A DNA stretch of 28,252 nt, taken from positions 1 through 28,252 of the IMG/VR virus record IMGVR_UViG_3300009499_000025; one strand, 5' to 3'. The position numbers and the translations under genes are program-made. The DNA is from a virus. Of the stretch, positions 1 to 9,082 are shown piece by piece. The first letter of the stretch is position 1. Each line of letters starts with the position of its first letter. Below the pieces are notes generated by a model that was given only the letters and a program-made list of their open reading frames with translations, was not told the origin of the DNA and did no database searches.

Positions 1-1
1 G

Positions 2-2059
2 GCCAAACAAGGACCACAGGAGACCTTCTTCCAGCTACCAGAGCAGTCGCAGATGGGATCTGTGGAAGGGATCCCGCCTGAATTGTGGATGTCACAGGTA
101 ACGGCTGATGGTTGGGATGAAATCCGGCCGGTGATCGATGCCATGAAAGAGAAGATGGCCGGACCGGATGGGTGGACCCGCGAGATCGGTATGGATGATG
201 TTCAAACTCGCTTGAACGCCGAACAGCAGGATGCGTTTAGAGGTTGGATCCGGGGTGTAAGGGGTGAGATGGCGTCTACCAAGATGGGCGCCGTGCGCTG
301 GGGTGAAGCGTCGCGTGACTTTTCGCTGCTCAACTATAACGCCAGGCGCGGGGCTGATGTCGGTATGACTATGGGTTTTCCTTACTGGTTCTGGCCCAGC
401 CGGACGTTCTTGAATTGGGTGATGCGAGCCGTAGATCGACCCGCGTTGATCGCCAACCTTCATCGTATCAGGCACCTTCAGTCGCATTACCAGACCGTCC
501 CAGGCTTCCCGCAGCGGTTGAAAGGCAAAGTGAGAGTTCCGATGCCCTTCTTACCGGAATGGATGGGCGGCGGTATCTACGTTGATCCTCTGCGCAGCAT
601 GTTCCCGCCGGCGATGTTCTTAGGTCTGGCGGATCGGTATGCAAACACCAAACAGCGGGAGGTTGGAAAGGCAGAATCTATCATCAGCAATTGGGTGGTT
701 GAGGGAAAAGTTGACTCGGCGGCGGCTGAACATGCCCTGGTTACTCGCGAGGGAGATATATGGGAACGGGCGATTGACCAGGCGCGGCTCGAGGAAGGTG
801 AGCAGTTCTCTACGCCATTGGACTACATTAGTCTGTTTACCAGTCTTGCCTTGCCCCTTGAATGGGCGCACCAATATGCAAAAGGGACTCCAGAGAATAT
901 CGGGCCTCTACCGATTACTCGGTTCATCAAGGGCGTGACGGCTCCGCTGGGTATCGGCGGGCCTGGCGGGATCAACATTGAGGCACCGGTTAGACGCGCT
1001 GCAGGTCTTCCTGAGTATGACAAATTTGAAGACTACCGTATCGAGCGCATGATCTCCAACATGATCGCTGATGGTGTTGTGGATCCCGAAGAGGGTCAGA
1101 TGGCGATGATGGAGCATAGAGGGCCGGCCTGGGATGAAGCCGAGCGCAGGGTGAACATGGCTCGTTTCTACGGGACATACGCCAATCCGTTGTACTACTT
1201 CGGCTTCCCGGCCGACAGCTTCCCAACTGGAGAAGTCGAGCAGCGGGCACTCAGCCGGAAATGGTCAGCCGCGCTGGAAGCCAGGAACGCCGGCGACGAC
1301 AGCGCAATACAAGAATTCTTGGAAGAATACCCCGAGTATGAGTCCAGGCTAAACCTGTTCAAGGATCCCGAGGAGCGCCTAAGATTTTTCCTGGTCGATG
1401 AAATATGGACCCGGTACATGGCGCTCGGCTCAGCCAACAAAGAAGTGGCCAGGCTTCAACTAGGTGATGACTTTCTCGACAGCTTCCTGAGCACCGAGAC
1501 CAGAAGCTATGAGGACATTCCCATCAACATCCTTGCGTTCTGGGCCAAGCGATTAGGAGCGTACCTGCCCGAGACTCCGGAGAATCGCATTGAGATTCCG
1601 GAGGAGACCAGGGGCGTTGAGCTGCTCGATCCTAGACTAGCGCTGGCTGTGGATACCTACAGGGAATTGCGAAGTACGAAACACCCCAACTGGTTCGCGG
1701 TGCAGCAAGGCTATTACGAGCTGCCCCCAGGCACTCAGCGGCGCAACTATCTGGTCCGTTTCCCCATGCTCAAGAAATATTGGGATTGGAGAAGGAAATA
1801 CTTCAAGGATCACCCCGAGGTGGCAGCGTACAATCAACGCTATGACCTGGAAACGCAGGAGGGCGAGGTAATCAGCAGCCTGAGCGTGCCGGAGATCTTG
1901 ACCAATAGCGCTCTGATGCGGCAGATATTAGGTAACAGAATGATTGGAGAGCCTCTAAGCTCGGGCGCCCTGGCTGAGTTGTACCGGATCTGGGAAAACT
2001 TAAATCGTCCATTTGATGACATCGACACATGGATCAAAAACCTGGATATGACACAATGA
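2..2059 (+). CDS. large virion protein, C-terminal part (5' end outside window)
   Basis: The reading frame is open from base 2 with no stop before it, so the true start lies upstream of the window; the first in-window ATG is at 53. The visible 686 codons encode a mostly helical, Trp/Tyr/Pro-rich protein. An aromatic stretch (FPYWFWPSRTFLNWVMRAV, about residue 120 of the visible part) could touch membrane. Two similar short motifs occur later, EEYPEY and KDHPEV, each in a helix-rich, acidic context. Its place directly upstream of scaffold and capsid genes, and its size, suggest a large internal or ejected virion protein of the polyvalent-protein kind. No catalytic motif was recognised in the visible part. 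It could instead be part of a portal fusion. The stop codon overlaps the start of the HNH gene at 2056 by four bases. Confidence 0.6.
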   Translation, partial: AKQGPQETFFQLPEQSQMGSVEGIPPELWMSQVTADGWDEIRPVIDAMKEKMAGPDGWTREIGMDDVQTRLNAEQQDAFRGWIRGVRGEMASTKMGAVRWGEASRDFSLLNYNARRGADVGMTMGFPYWFWPSRTFLNWVMRAVDRPALIANLHRIRHLQSHYQTVPGFPQRLKGKVRVPMPFLPEWMGGGIYVDPLRSMFPPAMFLGLADRYANTKQREVGKAESIISNWVVEGKVDSAAAEHALVTREGDIWERAIDQARLEEGEQFSTPLDYISLFTSLALPLEWAHQYAKGTPENIGPLPITRFIKGVTAPLGIGGPGGINIEAPVRRAAGLPEYDKFEDYRIERMISNMIADGVVDPEEGQMAMMEHRGPAWDEAERRVNMARFYGTYANPLYYFGFPADSFPTGEVEQRALSRKWSAALEARNAGDDSAIQEFLEEYPEYESRLNLFKDPEERLRFFLVDEIWTRYMALGSANKEVARLQLGDDFLDSFLSTETRSYEDIPINILAFWAKRLGAYLPETPENRIEIPEETRGVELLDPRLALAVDTYRELRSTKHPNWFAVQQGYYELPPGTQRRNYLVRFPMLKKYWDWRRKYFKDHPEVAAYNQRYDLETQEGEVISSLSVPEILTNSALMRQILGNRMIGEPLSSGALAELYRIWENLNRPFDDIDTWIKNLDMTQ

Positions 2060-2508
2060 GAACACTTGAAGAACGTTTCTGGACCAAGGTTGACGTGCGT
2101 GGTCCTGATGAATGCTGGCCGTGGCAGGGAGCTAAAAGCCATGGTTATGGGACGATTTGGCTTGAGGGGAAAAATCTAAGGGCGCATCGAATGGTATGGG
2201 AATTAACCTTTGGCCTTATCCCTGATGGGTTTTGCGTTTGTCATAGTTGCGATAATGGATTGTGTGTAAACCCGGCGCATTTATTTTTGGGAACACAAGC
2301 AGAAAACATGGCAGATATGAAAAGTAAAGGCAGAAGTAGTAAAGGCCGGCTGAGTGGTCGAGCAAAACTAACCGAAGATCAAGTAATTTCAATTCGGAAA
2401 GAATACGCACAAGGCAACATTACTCATATGGAACTAGGAGCTAAATACAATGTTGTTCATAGAACCATAGGATTTGTTACTAGTCGAGAAACCTGGAGCC
2501 ATTTGTGA
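2056..2508 (+). CDS. HNH homing endonuclease (copy 1 of 3)
   Basis: A 150-residue protein with an HNH_3-type core: His43, then HxCDNxxCxNPxHLxxGT at residues 63-80, which carries the zinc and metal ligands. A C-terminal helix-turn-helix (about 105-145, KLTEDQVISIRKEY) probably binds DNA. I chose ATG 2056 because it overlaps the upstream stop as ATGA; an in-frame start at 2029 would lie inside the previous gene. It closely resembles the proteins at 9866 and 21474 in length and in both domains. Its base composition is more AT-rich than the virion genes around it, which supports separate acquisition. It is a free-standing homing endonuclease: it would cut a phage genome lacking the insertion, and it has no expected virion role. 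Confidence 0.9.
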   Translation: MRTLEERFWTKVDVRGPDECWPWQGAKSHGYGTIWLEGKNLRAHRMVWELTFGLIPDGFCVCHSCDNGLCVNPAHLFLGTQAENMADMKSKGRSSKGRLSGRAKLTEDQVISIRKEYAQGNITHMELGAKYNVVHRTIGFVTSRETWSHL

Positions 2509-2564
2509 TGCCCCCCTTGATTAATTTTCCAGATATGTTATTTTGAATTCGCAGGAGGTGCAAA

Positions 2565-3287
2565 TTGGGTGAGTTAGGACCAGGCGCGGTTTCTGAGGAT
2601 CCCCTAGGCACAGGGGTTGGAACTTCAAACGGAGAACCAGAACCCAAGGGAGCCGAGCCAAAACCCCTTACCCGCGCAGAGACCCAGGCTTTGATTGACG
2701 CTGGAATGACTAAAGCGGTCAGACTGAGCCAAGGTCTCGTTGACAAGGCTGACCATCGAATTAGCGGCAGGTTAACATCCGAGCTCAAGAGCCTGGCAAC
2801 CTTCGTGGACGACATGAAAGCAGCCGGCCATGAGGTTCCAGCAGAGGTTGTTGAGCGAGCAAAGCAGGACGTGGTTTTGCGTTCGCTTACGGGTGAGCCT
2901 GCCCAGGTAGAAGGATCATCGGCGGGCCAAGCTAGGCCAACGGGTGAACCTGGAGAGGTTGATTCGGCAAAAGCCACCGGCATAGTTGCGATCGCAATGA
3001 TGGAGGAAGCTGATTGCTTCATCGAGGACGACGACCCTGAGCTGAAACTGATCGACATGAAGACAGACAGTCCAAGGGTTTTCATCCGGAGCATCGATAC
3101 TGCCATCGACACCAAGCAGAAGCGACTGGCCGGCATCTCCGAGGATGAACCCGAGGGCGACGAGACCGACCTGGCGGCCGGACGACGCGCAAGAACACCC
3201 ACCGGAAAAGGGAAGCGCACGCCGGCAGCGATACCAGACGGCCTCTCGCCTATGGAGTACCTGAAAAGGGGATACTCCAAGAAATAA
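2565..3287 (+). CDS. probable capsid scaffolding protein
   Basis: A 240-residue acidic, low-complexity protein directly upstream of the major capsid gene. I chose TTG 2565 because AGGAGGTG ends six bases before it. The N-terminus is Pro/Gly/Glu-rich. The middle (about 45-110) is helical and charged, a second helical block lies around 130-190, and the C-terminus is basic, ending in MEYLKRGYSKK. Position, acidity, helical prediction and a short basic C-terminal tail are typical of scaffolds that bind the capsid protein while the procapsid forms and are absent from mature heads. No protease motif was seen. The role rests on context rather than on a recognised family signature. Confidence 0.55.
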   Translation: MGELGPGAVSEDPLGTGVGTSNGEPEPKGAEPKPLTRAETQALIDAGMTKAVRLSQGLVDKADHRISGRLTSELKSLATFVDDMKAAGHEVPAEVVERAKQDVVLRSLTGEPAQVEGSSAGQARPTGEPGEVDSAKATGIVAIAMMEEADCFIEDDDPELKLIDMKTDSPRVFIRSIDTAIDTKQKRLAGISEDEPEGDETDLAAGRRARTPTGKGKRTPAAIPDGLSPMEYLKRGYSKK

Positions 3288-3292
3288 GCCGG

Positions 3293-3313
3293 ACCGAAGG
3301 CCGTACCTTCGGT
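3293..3313 (+). promoter_or_regulatory. perfect hairpin before the capsid gene
   Basis: ACCGAAGG (3293-3300) pairs perfectly with CCTTCGGT (3306-3313) around a five-base loop. The hairpin lies between the scaffold stop and the capsid ribosome binding site AGGAGG (3314-3319). There is no T-run after it, so it is more likely an mRNA processing or stability element than a terminator. It carries the octamer ACCTTCGG that recurs across the window. Confidence 0.6.
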
Positions 3314-3326
3314 AGGAGGCTAACCG

Positions 3327-4292
3327 ATGGCCTACAATCTAGCTGATTACTCGCGGTTGGCTGACAGCGATCTGAAGCGGGGTGTGGTTGATATTTTCCG
3401 ACGCGAGTCGTTCGCGATGGACGTCCTTTCGTGGGAGGATTCAGACACCCTCTCGATCCAAGCCATTCGCACCAAAGAGCTACCTGACGTAGGTTTCCGC
3501 AAGATCAACGAGCCCTTCAGCGCAGGCAAGGGGACCGTTGAGCCGATTCAAGAGCGGATCTTCGACATGGGGGGTCAAGTCGATGTTGACAAGCTGCTTG
3601 TGAGGGCAAAGAGCATTACTGACCAGCGTGCTCTCCAGACCGATATGTACACCACCGCCCTTGCCTACAACTTCAGCGATTACTTCATCAATGGACAGCC
3701 GACCGTGGACGAGGACGGTTTCACCGGGTTGTACTACCGGATCGCCAATTATGTGCCCACACAGGTAGTTGCTGCTGGAGGGTTGGACGTGTCTCCGGAC
3801 TGCGCCACCCTGGATGTAGGTTTCCAAACCCTGCTGGATCATCTCCAGTCTTTGATCCATAAGTGTGACGGTCATAAGTGCGACGACTTGTTCATGAACT
3901 CCACCATGTATCTCCGGCTCATGAGCGCCCTGCGGCAGCTCAATATGTACGCCACGACCAAAGACAGCTACAACCGAACCATCGTGACCTACGGGGAGGG
4001 TGGACCAAAGATCCACGACATCGGCTGCAAGGCCGACCAGCTCACGGAGATCATCCTCGATACCGAGCACGACACCACTGGAGCACTGACCGGCGGAAAC
4101 TCGACCTCGATCTATGCTGTAAAGACGGGAGAGAAGTACCTGATGGGCTTCCAGCTTTATGGCATCGAAGTGAACGACATCGGCATGTTGGAGGACGGTG
4201 TTACTTATCGCACCGTCATCGACTGGCCGGTCGGTCTGTACCACATTCATCCACGAGCGTTTGCCCGCCTGCACGGCGTTGTAGCGGCATAA
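3327..4292 (+). CDS. major capsid protein
   Basis: A 321-residue protein, MAYNLADYSRLADSDL at the start, with the general look of HK97-fold capsid proteins of the gp7-like group. It has an N-terminal arm, an early ELPDVGFRKINEPF segment, a charged helix after DVDKLLV, and a C-terminal part where a small DDLFMNSTMYLRL block precedes a beta-rich end. Its length is normal for this group and no N-terminal prodomain is evident, which fits a separate scaffold gene upstream. AGGAGG lies eight bases before ATG 3327. It would form the icosahedral shell. The next gene, 12 bases downstream, looks like its cement protein. Confidence 0.88.
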   Translation: MAYNLADYSRLADSDLKRGVVDIFRRESFAMDVLSWEDSDTLSIQAIRTKELPDVGFRKINEPFSAGKGTVEPIQERIFDMGGQVDVDKLLVRAKSITDQRALQTDMYTTALAYNFSDYFINGQPTVDEDGFTGLYYRIANYVPTQVVAAGGLDVSPDCATLDVGFQTLLDHLQSLIHKCDGHKCDDLFMNSTMYLRLMSALRQLNMYATTKDSYNRTIVTYGEGGPKIHDIGCKADQLTEIILDTEHDTTGALTGGNSTSIYAVKTGEKYLMGFQLYGIEVNDIGMLEDGVTYRTVIDWPVGLYHIHPRAFARLHGVVAA

Positions 4293-4303
4293 GGAGAACT
4301 GCA

Positions 4304-4696
4304 ATGTATGATATTGAACTGATGCTGCGAAGCGGCCTTGACGCAGAGGGGGCCGAAGTCGAACTCGAAGCAAGCGAGCTGGCCAACGCTTTTGTGGATT
4401 TTGGCGGTCCTGATCGGCTTCCGTTGACCTATGATGTGGTTGTTCCGGCGATAGCTGCTCCAGCAGACACTCTGGATGTCGTCATTCAGGTAAGCGATGA
4501 CGCAGAGGGAGCCGTAGTGGAAGATACCTTTACGCTACCCCAGATCACCGGGGCTGCCGCGGTAGGGGTTTACCGTATCACCTTCAAGACGCCCCACCGG
4601 TATCGAAACGCTACCCTCACCGTTGCTGGTGTTACTCCGAACTTCGGCGTTGTAGTCATTGGCCCGCAGCTTGGCGGCGAGTACGACCAGTTCTAA
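4304..4696 (+). CDS. capsid cement/decoration protein, Bbp16-like
   Basis: A 130-residue, mostly beta protein straight after the capsid gene, with AAGGAGA before ATG 4304. The pattern (ASE...VDFGG near 23-35, LTYDVVV at 41, LPQIT at 78, TVAGVTPNFG at 106) matches the small jelly-roll cement proteins next to capsid genes in BPP-1-like podoviruses. They sit on the shell and staple capsomers. Residues 21-122 align over their whole length with residues 220-316 of the protein at 5283, so the same domain occurs twice in this phage. The cement role comes from position and family resemblance. Confidence 0.65.
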   Translation: MYDIELMLRSGLDAEGAEVELEASELANAFVDFGGPDRLPLTYDVVVPAIAAPADTLDVVIQVSDDAEGAVVEDTFTLPQITGAAAVGVYRITFKTPHRYRNATLTVAGVTPNFGVVVIGPQLGGEYDQF

Positions 4697-4703
4697 TCTG
4701 TGA

Positions 4704-4753
4704 GGGAGGGCCTAAGGTAGGCCGAACCTACGGCGGCACCTCCGGCTCCTCCC
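4704..4753 (+). repeat. structured spacer holding one copy of the exact 27-bp repeat (4720-4746)
   Basis: The gap between 4696 and 4772 contains nested inverted repeats: GGGAGG (4704-4709) with CCTCCC (4748-4753), and inside them GTAGG (4717-4721, read from the last G of AAGG) with CCTAC (4727-4731). Bases 4720-4746 recur exactly at 27699-27725 in the terminase region. There is no T-run. The function is unknown. Confidence 0.6.
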
Positions 4754-4771
4754 CCACGATGGAGGCTTGCT

Positions 4772-5281
4772 ATGTCGGAAGAAATTCAGTCTTCCGAGAC
4801 TGATAATGTTCCCGTTCGAGTCGAAGAAGAAGAGTCGGCCTACGGTCCAGTAAGGGTCATATCACCTGAGGGTGAGTGGGTGCCTGAGGTAGACCTTCGG
4901 CCTGCGGCCCAGGTCGACGAAAGAACGCGGGTGATTCTTGGTGTTTTAGAGGGAAATGCCAAATCTGTAGTTAAAGCCATCCGGCAAGCTGAGAGCACCG
5001 AGATACTCGAACTTACCTTCGAGCTCGAGACTGCGAACAAGAAGCGTAAGACAGTTCTTGATGTGATCAGGAAAAGATTGGCCGAGCTCGCAGAAGCGGC
5101 TAAGCCCAAGGAACCTGAGATCTTTGTTCACGGGAACATCAAAGAGGTCCGAGGATCGCTCTGGGAAGATGACGCCGGCAATTTGTATGTGCTCGCCGGG
5201 AAGGTGGGAGAACCCAGTGGGGTCTTTTCTCTGAGGCCGACAAGACGCACCAGCCGAAGGTCCGGCACCTCCGGGAGCTAA
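4772..5281 (+). CDS. hypothetical head-module protein
   Basis: 169 residues, not recognised. The N-terminal 60 residues are acidic and probably disordered. Residues about 65-115 form a charged helical, possibly coiled-coil segment (TFELETANKKRKTVLDVIRKRL). A short beta-like segment (FVHGNIKEVRGSLWEDDAGNLYVL) follows. The last eight or so residues (RRSGTSGS) are encoded by a GC-rich dispersed repeat motif at 5253-5275, so the C-terminus may have been extended by that element. A GGAGG lies about six bases before ATG 4772. It sits between the cement and adaptor genes, so a head-completion role is possible, but nothing in the sequence proves it. Confidence 0.6.
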   Translation: MSEEIQSSETDNVPVRVEEEESAYGPVRVISPEGEWVPEVDLRPAAQVDERTRVILGVLEGNAKSVVKAIRQAESTEILELTFELETANKKRKTVLDVIRKRLAELAEAAKPKEPEIFVHGNIKEVRGSLWEDDAGNLYVLAGKVGEPSGVFSLRPTRRTSRRSGTSGS

Positions 5282-5282
5282 C

Positions 5283-6443
5283 ATGACCACCCTAGCTGAT
5301 GCTACTCTTGCACTGGCTGGGGAGTTGGGCGGGCTTTTCGATGGCCGGGCTGGTGCAGGTTGCACTACGACCACGCTTGACGATGAGAACCTGCGGGTAA
5401 AGGCAGGTAGCCTTCAGTATGGATCTCTTTGGTTCAAGACCGGCAACCTGGCCGGCGTAAGCCTTCCCATATCCCTGCACAGTGCTGGAAAACTAACCTT
5501 TCCACAGCAAGGTAAGGCTCCCACCCTGGGAGACCTATACTCTGTTCTACCTCCCCGATTTTCCCTGCATCTTCTAAGACGCTCGGTCAATCAAGCTCTC
5601 CAGGATATTCCCAAGTTTACTAAATCCTATAACGATGCCAGCTTTGTGACCGTGGCCGATCAGCAGGAGTACACGCTGCCTACCGAAGGTCCGGAACCTC
5701 CGGCCGGTATTAGCGACCTGGTCATGGTCGAGGTTGCCCAGTGGGCCGCCGAGCCTTGGGCCTGGCAGGAGAGCCTACACTGGCGGGAGACTGCCGGCGG
5801 CAAGCTCCGCTTTATCTATGGTTGGCAGCCGATGTTGGCTGGATATCGGATTCAACTTTCGTATAACATCAAGCATCCCCAGCTTCCCCAACAGGATATC
5901 GATACCGACAAGATATTGAGAGCTGCGAGTGAAGGGGATCTCACCGCCAGCGAGCAGGATGCAGATTGGGTTGACTTCGCCAGCGCTGATCAATGCGCTC
6001 TGACTTATGTGTTCGTCATTCCCAAGGCAGACGGCACTACCCCCACGCTTGACGTGAAGGTGGAGTTGAGTAGCGACGGCATCAGCTCCGAGGATGAGTA
6101 CGTTCTTCCACAGATCACCCAGGCCGGGATGTATGAGATGTCTTTCGAGACCTCGTACCAATATCGGCGGTACTATGCGACAGTTGGTGGGACGGATCCA
6201 GACTTTGGCGAAGTGATTATCGCCCCGCGTGTTCCTCCTCTTATTCTCCCCGGGATCAACCTGGACAGGTTGAAGTGGGAGGCAGCGATACACGCCTATC
6301 GCTTCCACTTGCAGGTTTTGAGATCAACCGGCGCCGATGATCCATCGACTGATTTCATGGCTGAGGCCAGGGGGAACGCTAGAGCTGCCGGCCCGCATGA
6401 TGTCAAGCGGATCTCGAGGGCGCCCATCTTAGCGGGGTACTAA
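5283..6443 (+). CDS. head-tail adaptor-like protein with inserted cement-like domain
   Basis: 386 residues starting one base after the previous stop. Residues 1-90 resemble small beta domains at the N-terminus of phage neck proteins (TLADATLALA, then a GSLWFKTGNLAG motif). Residues 90-200 carry the helical SVNQALQDIPKFTK and the YTLP...ISDLVMVEV pattern of connector/adaptor proteins. Residues 220-316 are a beta domain homologous to the cement protein at 4304 (ASE..VDF, LTY, LPQIT, TVGGTDPDFGEV). After it the helical part resumes (LKWEAAIHAYRFHLQVL). The most economical reading is an adaptor that gained a copy of the neighbouring jelly-roll domain. The dispersed motif at 5682-5703 lies in frame here, encoding TEGPEPPA. 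Confidence 0.6.
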   Translation: MTTLADATLALAGELGGLFDGRAGAGCTTTTLDDENLRVKAGSLQYGSLWFKTGNLAGVSLPISLHSAGKLTFPQQGKAPTLGDLYSVLPPRFSLHLLRRSVNQALQDIPKFTKSYNDASFVTVADQQEYTLPTEGPEPPAGISDLVMVEVAQWAAEPWAWQESLHWRETAGGKLRFIYGWQPMLAGYRIQLSYNIKHPQLPQQDIDTDKILRAASEGDLTASEQDADWVDFASADQCALTYVFVIPKADGTTPTLDVKVELSSDGISSEDEYVLPQITQAGMYEMSFETSYQYRRYYATVGGTDPDFGEVIIAPRVPPLILPGINLDRLKWEAAIHAYRFHLQVLRSTGADDPSTDFMAEARGNARAAGPHDVKRISRAPILAGY

Positions 6444-6445
6444 AG

Positions 6446-9082
6446 ATGGCCGTCAGAGTTTCTCCCGACGAGCCACGTTCCACACACCACCTTAGTCTTG
6501 AAGAGGAAGGCGGCGCAAAGCTAGGTATTATCCTGTGTGATCAGCGGGGTAAGCCGGATAAGAACGCTATCTCGCGAACCTCCCTGCAATCCACGTCGCT
6601 GAAAATCTCCGAGGGAAACCCCAAGTATTCAGACTTCGAGCTTCCATTTACCCCGATCGCTCAAGAGGACTGGTCAGGCGGGCGCGGGCATGAGATGTTC
6701 GAGCTGGACGTTACCCGCTTCCTGGATTCGCGTCGCCTCAACACCATGCCCCAAGGTAAAGCGTTTCTGGGAGGCAGGGAGTTCTACACCTCGGGCTACA
6801 GAAACCACCTTTTCAACCTTCCTGGAAGCGTCAAGTGGCAGCCGATGTTACCTGGCGGCCGTCGCTACCTGGCTAATCATTTCACCACGATAGCCGGCTT
6901 CGATGCTGATGCGCTTTATATCCTGGTCAAACGAAAAGGTGAACCCAACGGACCTTGTACCCTCAAGTTGCGCCAGGACAATGAGGGTAATCCCGGCGCA
7001 CTCGTAAAGACCATGACCCTGACGGTGGCCGACGTCCCCGACGTGCTGGGGATCCTCCAGAAGTTCGATCCTGAGGATGAAACCCTGGCTCCGGCGACGA
7101 AATACTGGATTGAGGTCTACGGTCCGGCGGAGGACGTGAGCGAGGATCACTGGCAGATCGGGGTCAACGCCACCGCAGGGACCAGCAAAGAAAGCAGCGA
7201 CGAGACCACCTGGACTGCTTCGGGCGTCGATCTCTACTATCGGATAAAAGACGCCGATGACACCTGGGTGCCAATTATCTACGAATATAAAGGGCAGCTT
7301 TACCTGGTGACTGTTCCCGATGACAGCTCGGCGCCGCAAATTTTCATGAATGGTTATCGCGGAGCTGCAGACGCCAATACCGGCAATCTTAGCCGGCTGA
7401 ATGATGGTTCCCAAAGCTGGGCAGCCGACGAGCTGGTGGGGGGAATCGCTTACATCACCGCGGGTCCGGGCTCGCTCGAGGCGCAGCCCTGGCGGGTTAT
7501 CACATCAAACGATGCCGGATACGCTGTGGTGGTTCCCCCGTGGAAGATCGAGCACACACCCAGCACCGAGTATGTCATCCTGGGGCTCGACACCTGGCGG
7601 GAGATCACCGGTCATGGGATGACTGTTCCGGTGACCGACATGATGATCAGCAAGGAGGTAATCTACTACGCGCTGGGAGAGGCAACCAACATCCGGCGCC
7701 ATAGAGAATATAACAACGGCGGAGATTGGACCGAGAGCGACTTTGCCGATGATGGGACTAACAAATCTACATTCTTGCGTAAGGTCCATGATTCGACGGC
7801 TGGGATTGAATTATGGCGAGGCAAGAACGACGTGGTAGAGGTCTCCAAAGCGCCTCCGGTGGTGTGGCCTAACAATCTGGCATTTGAAGCGGGAATCCAG
7901 GTAGGAGATCTGGAGGATAAGTTCTCGGGTCTAGCGCAGTATATAGATCCCACCTATGGCGACAAGATTTTATGGTGCCTGAAGCGCGGCAGCCTATGGG
8001 CGCTCAAGGATGATAAGCCCGACGTGGTGCAGCTAGACGAGATGAAAACCGTAATGTCTGAAAAGAACGGTCGGGCGTTCCTGGTGCATGATGTTTATTT
8101 GTACTTCTCACTCCTGGATGGCATCGAGCGTTTTTATAACGATCAAATTGATGACATTGGACCAACCCGAGATCGTGGGCTACCTCCGGATCGGCAGGGG
8201 CCATGCTTTCATATGATCGGATACCCCGGCAGATATTTTGCCGCCTACGACGCTGGACCGGAAGGCTATTCAAGCATCCTGGGGAGCAGTGGCGGCAGAG
8301 ATTGGCATGAAATGTATCGCTGCGATGAGAAGGGCCAGCGGATCAGACGCCTGCACATTCAGGTTATCCCAGGCCCTACGGTTGATCGGCTGTGGTTCTC
8401 GCAGGGTCAAGATTTTCTCTGGTTGCCGATATCGCTCAATCCTACGCAGGACGAGAACTATCCATTTACCCATGAAGGCACGATCATAACCTCACGAATG
8501 TACTGCGGTATGCAGGATATCCTCAAATTATGGTACGCGTTCAAAGTGATGGCTGACCATTTGGAAGAGGATGTCTGCTGGATAGAGGTTGATTACAAGA
8601 TAGACGATGAAGACGCCCAGTGGACGACTATCGAGAATCCTTACATCACCTCCCCCAAGCAAACTGAGACCATGGGAGGCGGAAAGGGAGTAACGGGGGG
8701 CTTCTGTATAGCTCGTTTACGTTTCCAGAGCTCTGATTGCACCAAGACGCCTATCCTCCGGTCCACTGTGACCAAATCGATCTCCAGGCTTCCCATCAAA
8801 CACGGCTACGCTTGTGCAGCCAGGTTGAGAGACAACGATATAGACCTTCAAGCGGAGCCGGACGACATCCAAGAGGCAGATGAGAAAATCCTACAGCTTG
8901 ATGAGTGGGCAAACGGACTTACCGTACTGAAGATGAGGTCAGTGAGCAAGGTGTTCGACAACCTGGATGTTTTCATAGACGACACCCGGCTCAGGCCATA
9001 TTTCGATTCCGAAGGGGCAGAGATTGAAGGGTACATTGGTACTATTCCCATCACCCAGGTGATCAGTGAAGAGGGCGAATGA
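6446..9082 (+). CDS. large tail/neck structural protein
   Basis: 878 residues, mostly beta. Residues about 147-228 look like a lectin-like sandwich (ALYILVKRKGEPNG, GNPGALVKT, then LAPATKYWIEVYG), a pattern also seen in bacterial anchor proteins. The long middle (about 230-680) has spaced aromatic beta repeats such as VYLYFSLLDGIERFY and YPGRYFAAYDAG that suggest a propeller. The C-terminal part is mixed. In short-tailed phages, large beta proteins of this size form the tail tube base or nozzle, which would suit the absence of a tape-measure gene. The exact role is not shown by any catalytic or family motif. The stop overlaps the next start by four bases. Confidence 0.5.
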   Translation: MAVRVSPDEPRSTHHLSLEEEGGAKLGIILCDQRGKPDKNAISRTSLQSTSLKISEGNPKYSDFELPFTPIAQEDWSGGRGHEMFELDVTRFLDSRRLNTMPQGKAFLGGREFYTSGYRNHLFNLPGSVKWQPMLPGGRRYLANHFTTIAGFDADALYILVKRKGEPNGPCTLKLRQDNEGNPGALVKTMTLTVADVPDVLGILQKFDPEDETLAPATKYWIEVYGPAEDVSEDHWQIGVNATAGTSKESSDETTWTASGVDLYYRIKDADDTWVPIIYEYKGQLYLVTVPDDSSAPQIFMNGYRGAADANTGNLSRLNDGSQSWAADELVGGIAYITAGPGSLEAQPWRVITSNDAGYAVVVPPWKIEHTPSTEYVILGLDTWREITGHGMTVPVTDMMISKEVIYYALGEATNIRRHREYNNGGDWTESDFADDGTNKSTFLRKVHDSTAGIELWRGKNDVVEVSKAPPVVWPNNLAFEAGIQVGDLEDKFSGLAQYIDPTYGDKILWCLKRGSLWALKDDKPDVVQLDEMKTVMSEKNGRAFLVHDVYLYFSLLDGIERFYNDQIDDIGPTRDRGLPPDRQGPCFHMIGYPGRYFAAYDAGPEGYSSILGSSGGRDWHEMYRCDEKGQRIRRLHIQVIPGPTVDRLWFSQGQDFLWLPISLNPTQDENYPFTHEGTIITSRMYCGMQDILKLWYAFKVMADHLEEDVCWIEVDYKIDDEDAQWTTIENPYITSPKQTETMGGGKGVTGGFCIARLRFQSSDCTKTPILRSTVTKSISRLPIKHGYACAARLRDNDIDLQAEPDDIQEADEKILQLDEWANGLTVLKMRSVSKVFDNLDVFIDDTRLRPYFDSEGAEIEGYIGTIPITQVISEEGE

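Noticed and set aside
3480-4373. Long minus-strand open frame opposite the capsid gene
   Set aside because: It is a shadow of the capsid coding sequence with no ribosome site and no family-like pattern.
3878-4696. Long plus-strand frame overlapping the capsid gene and reading through into the cement gene
   Set aside because: The first part is out-of-frame capsid sequence. Only the part from ATG 4304, with its own AAGGAGA, looks like a protein.
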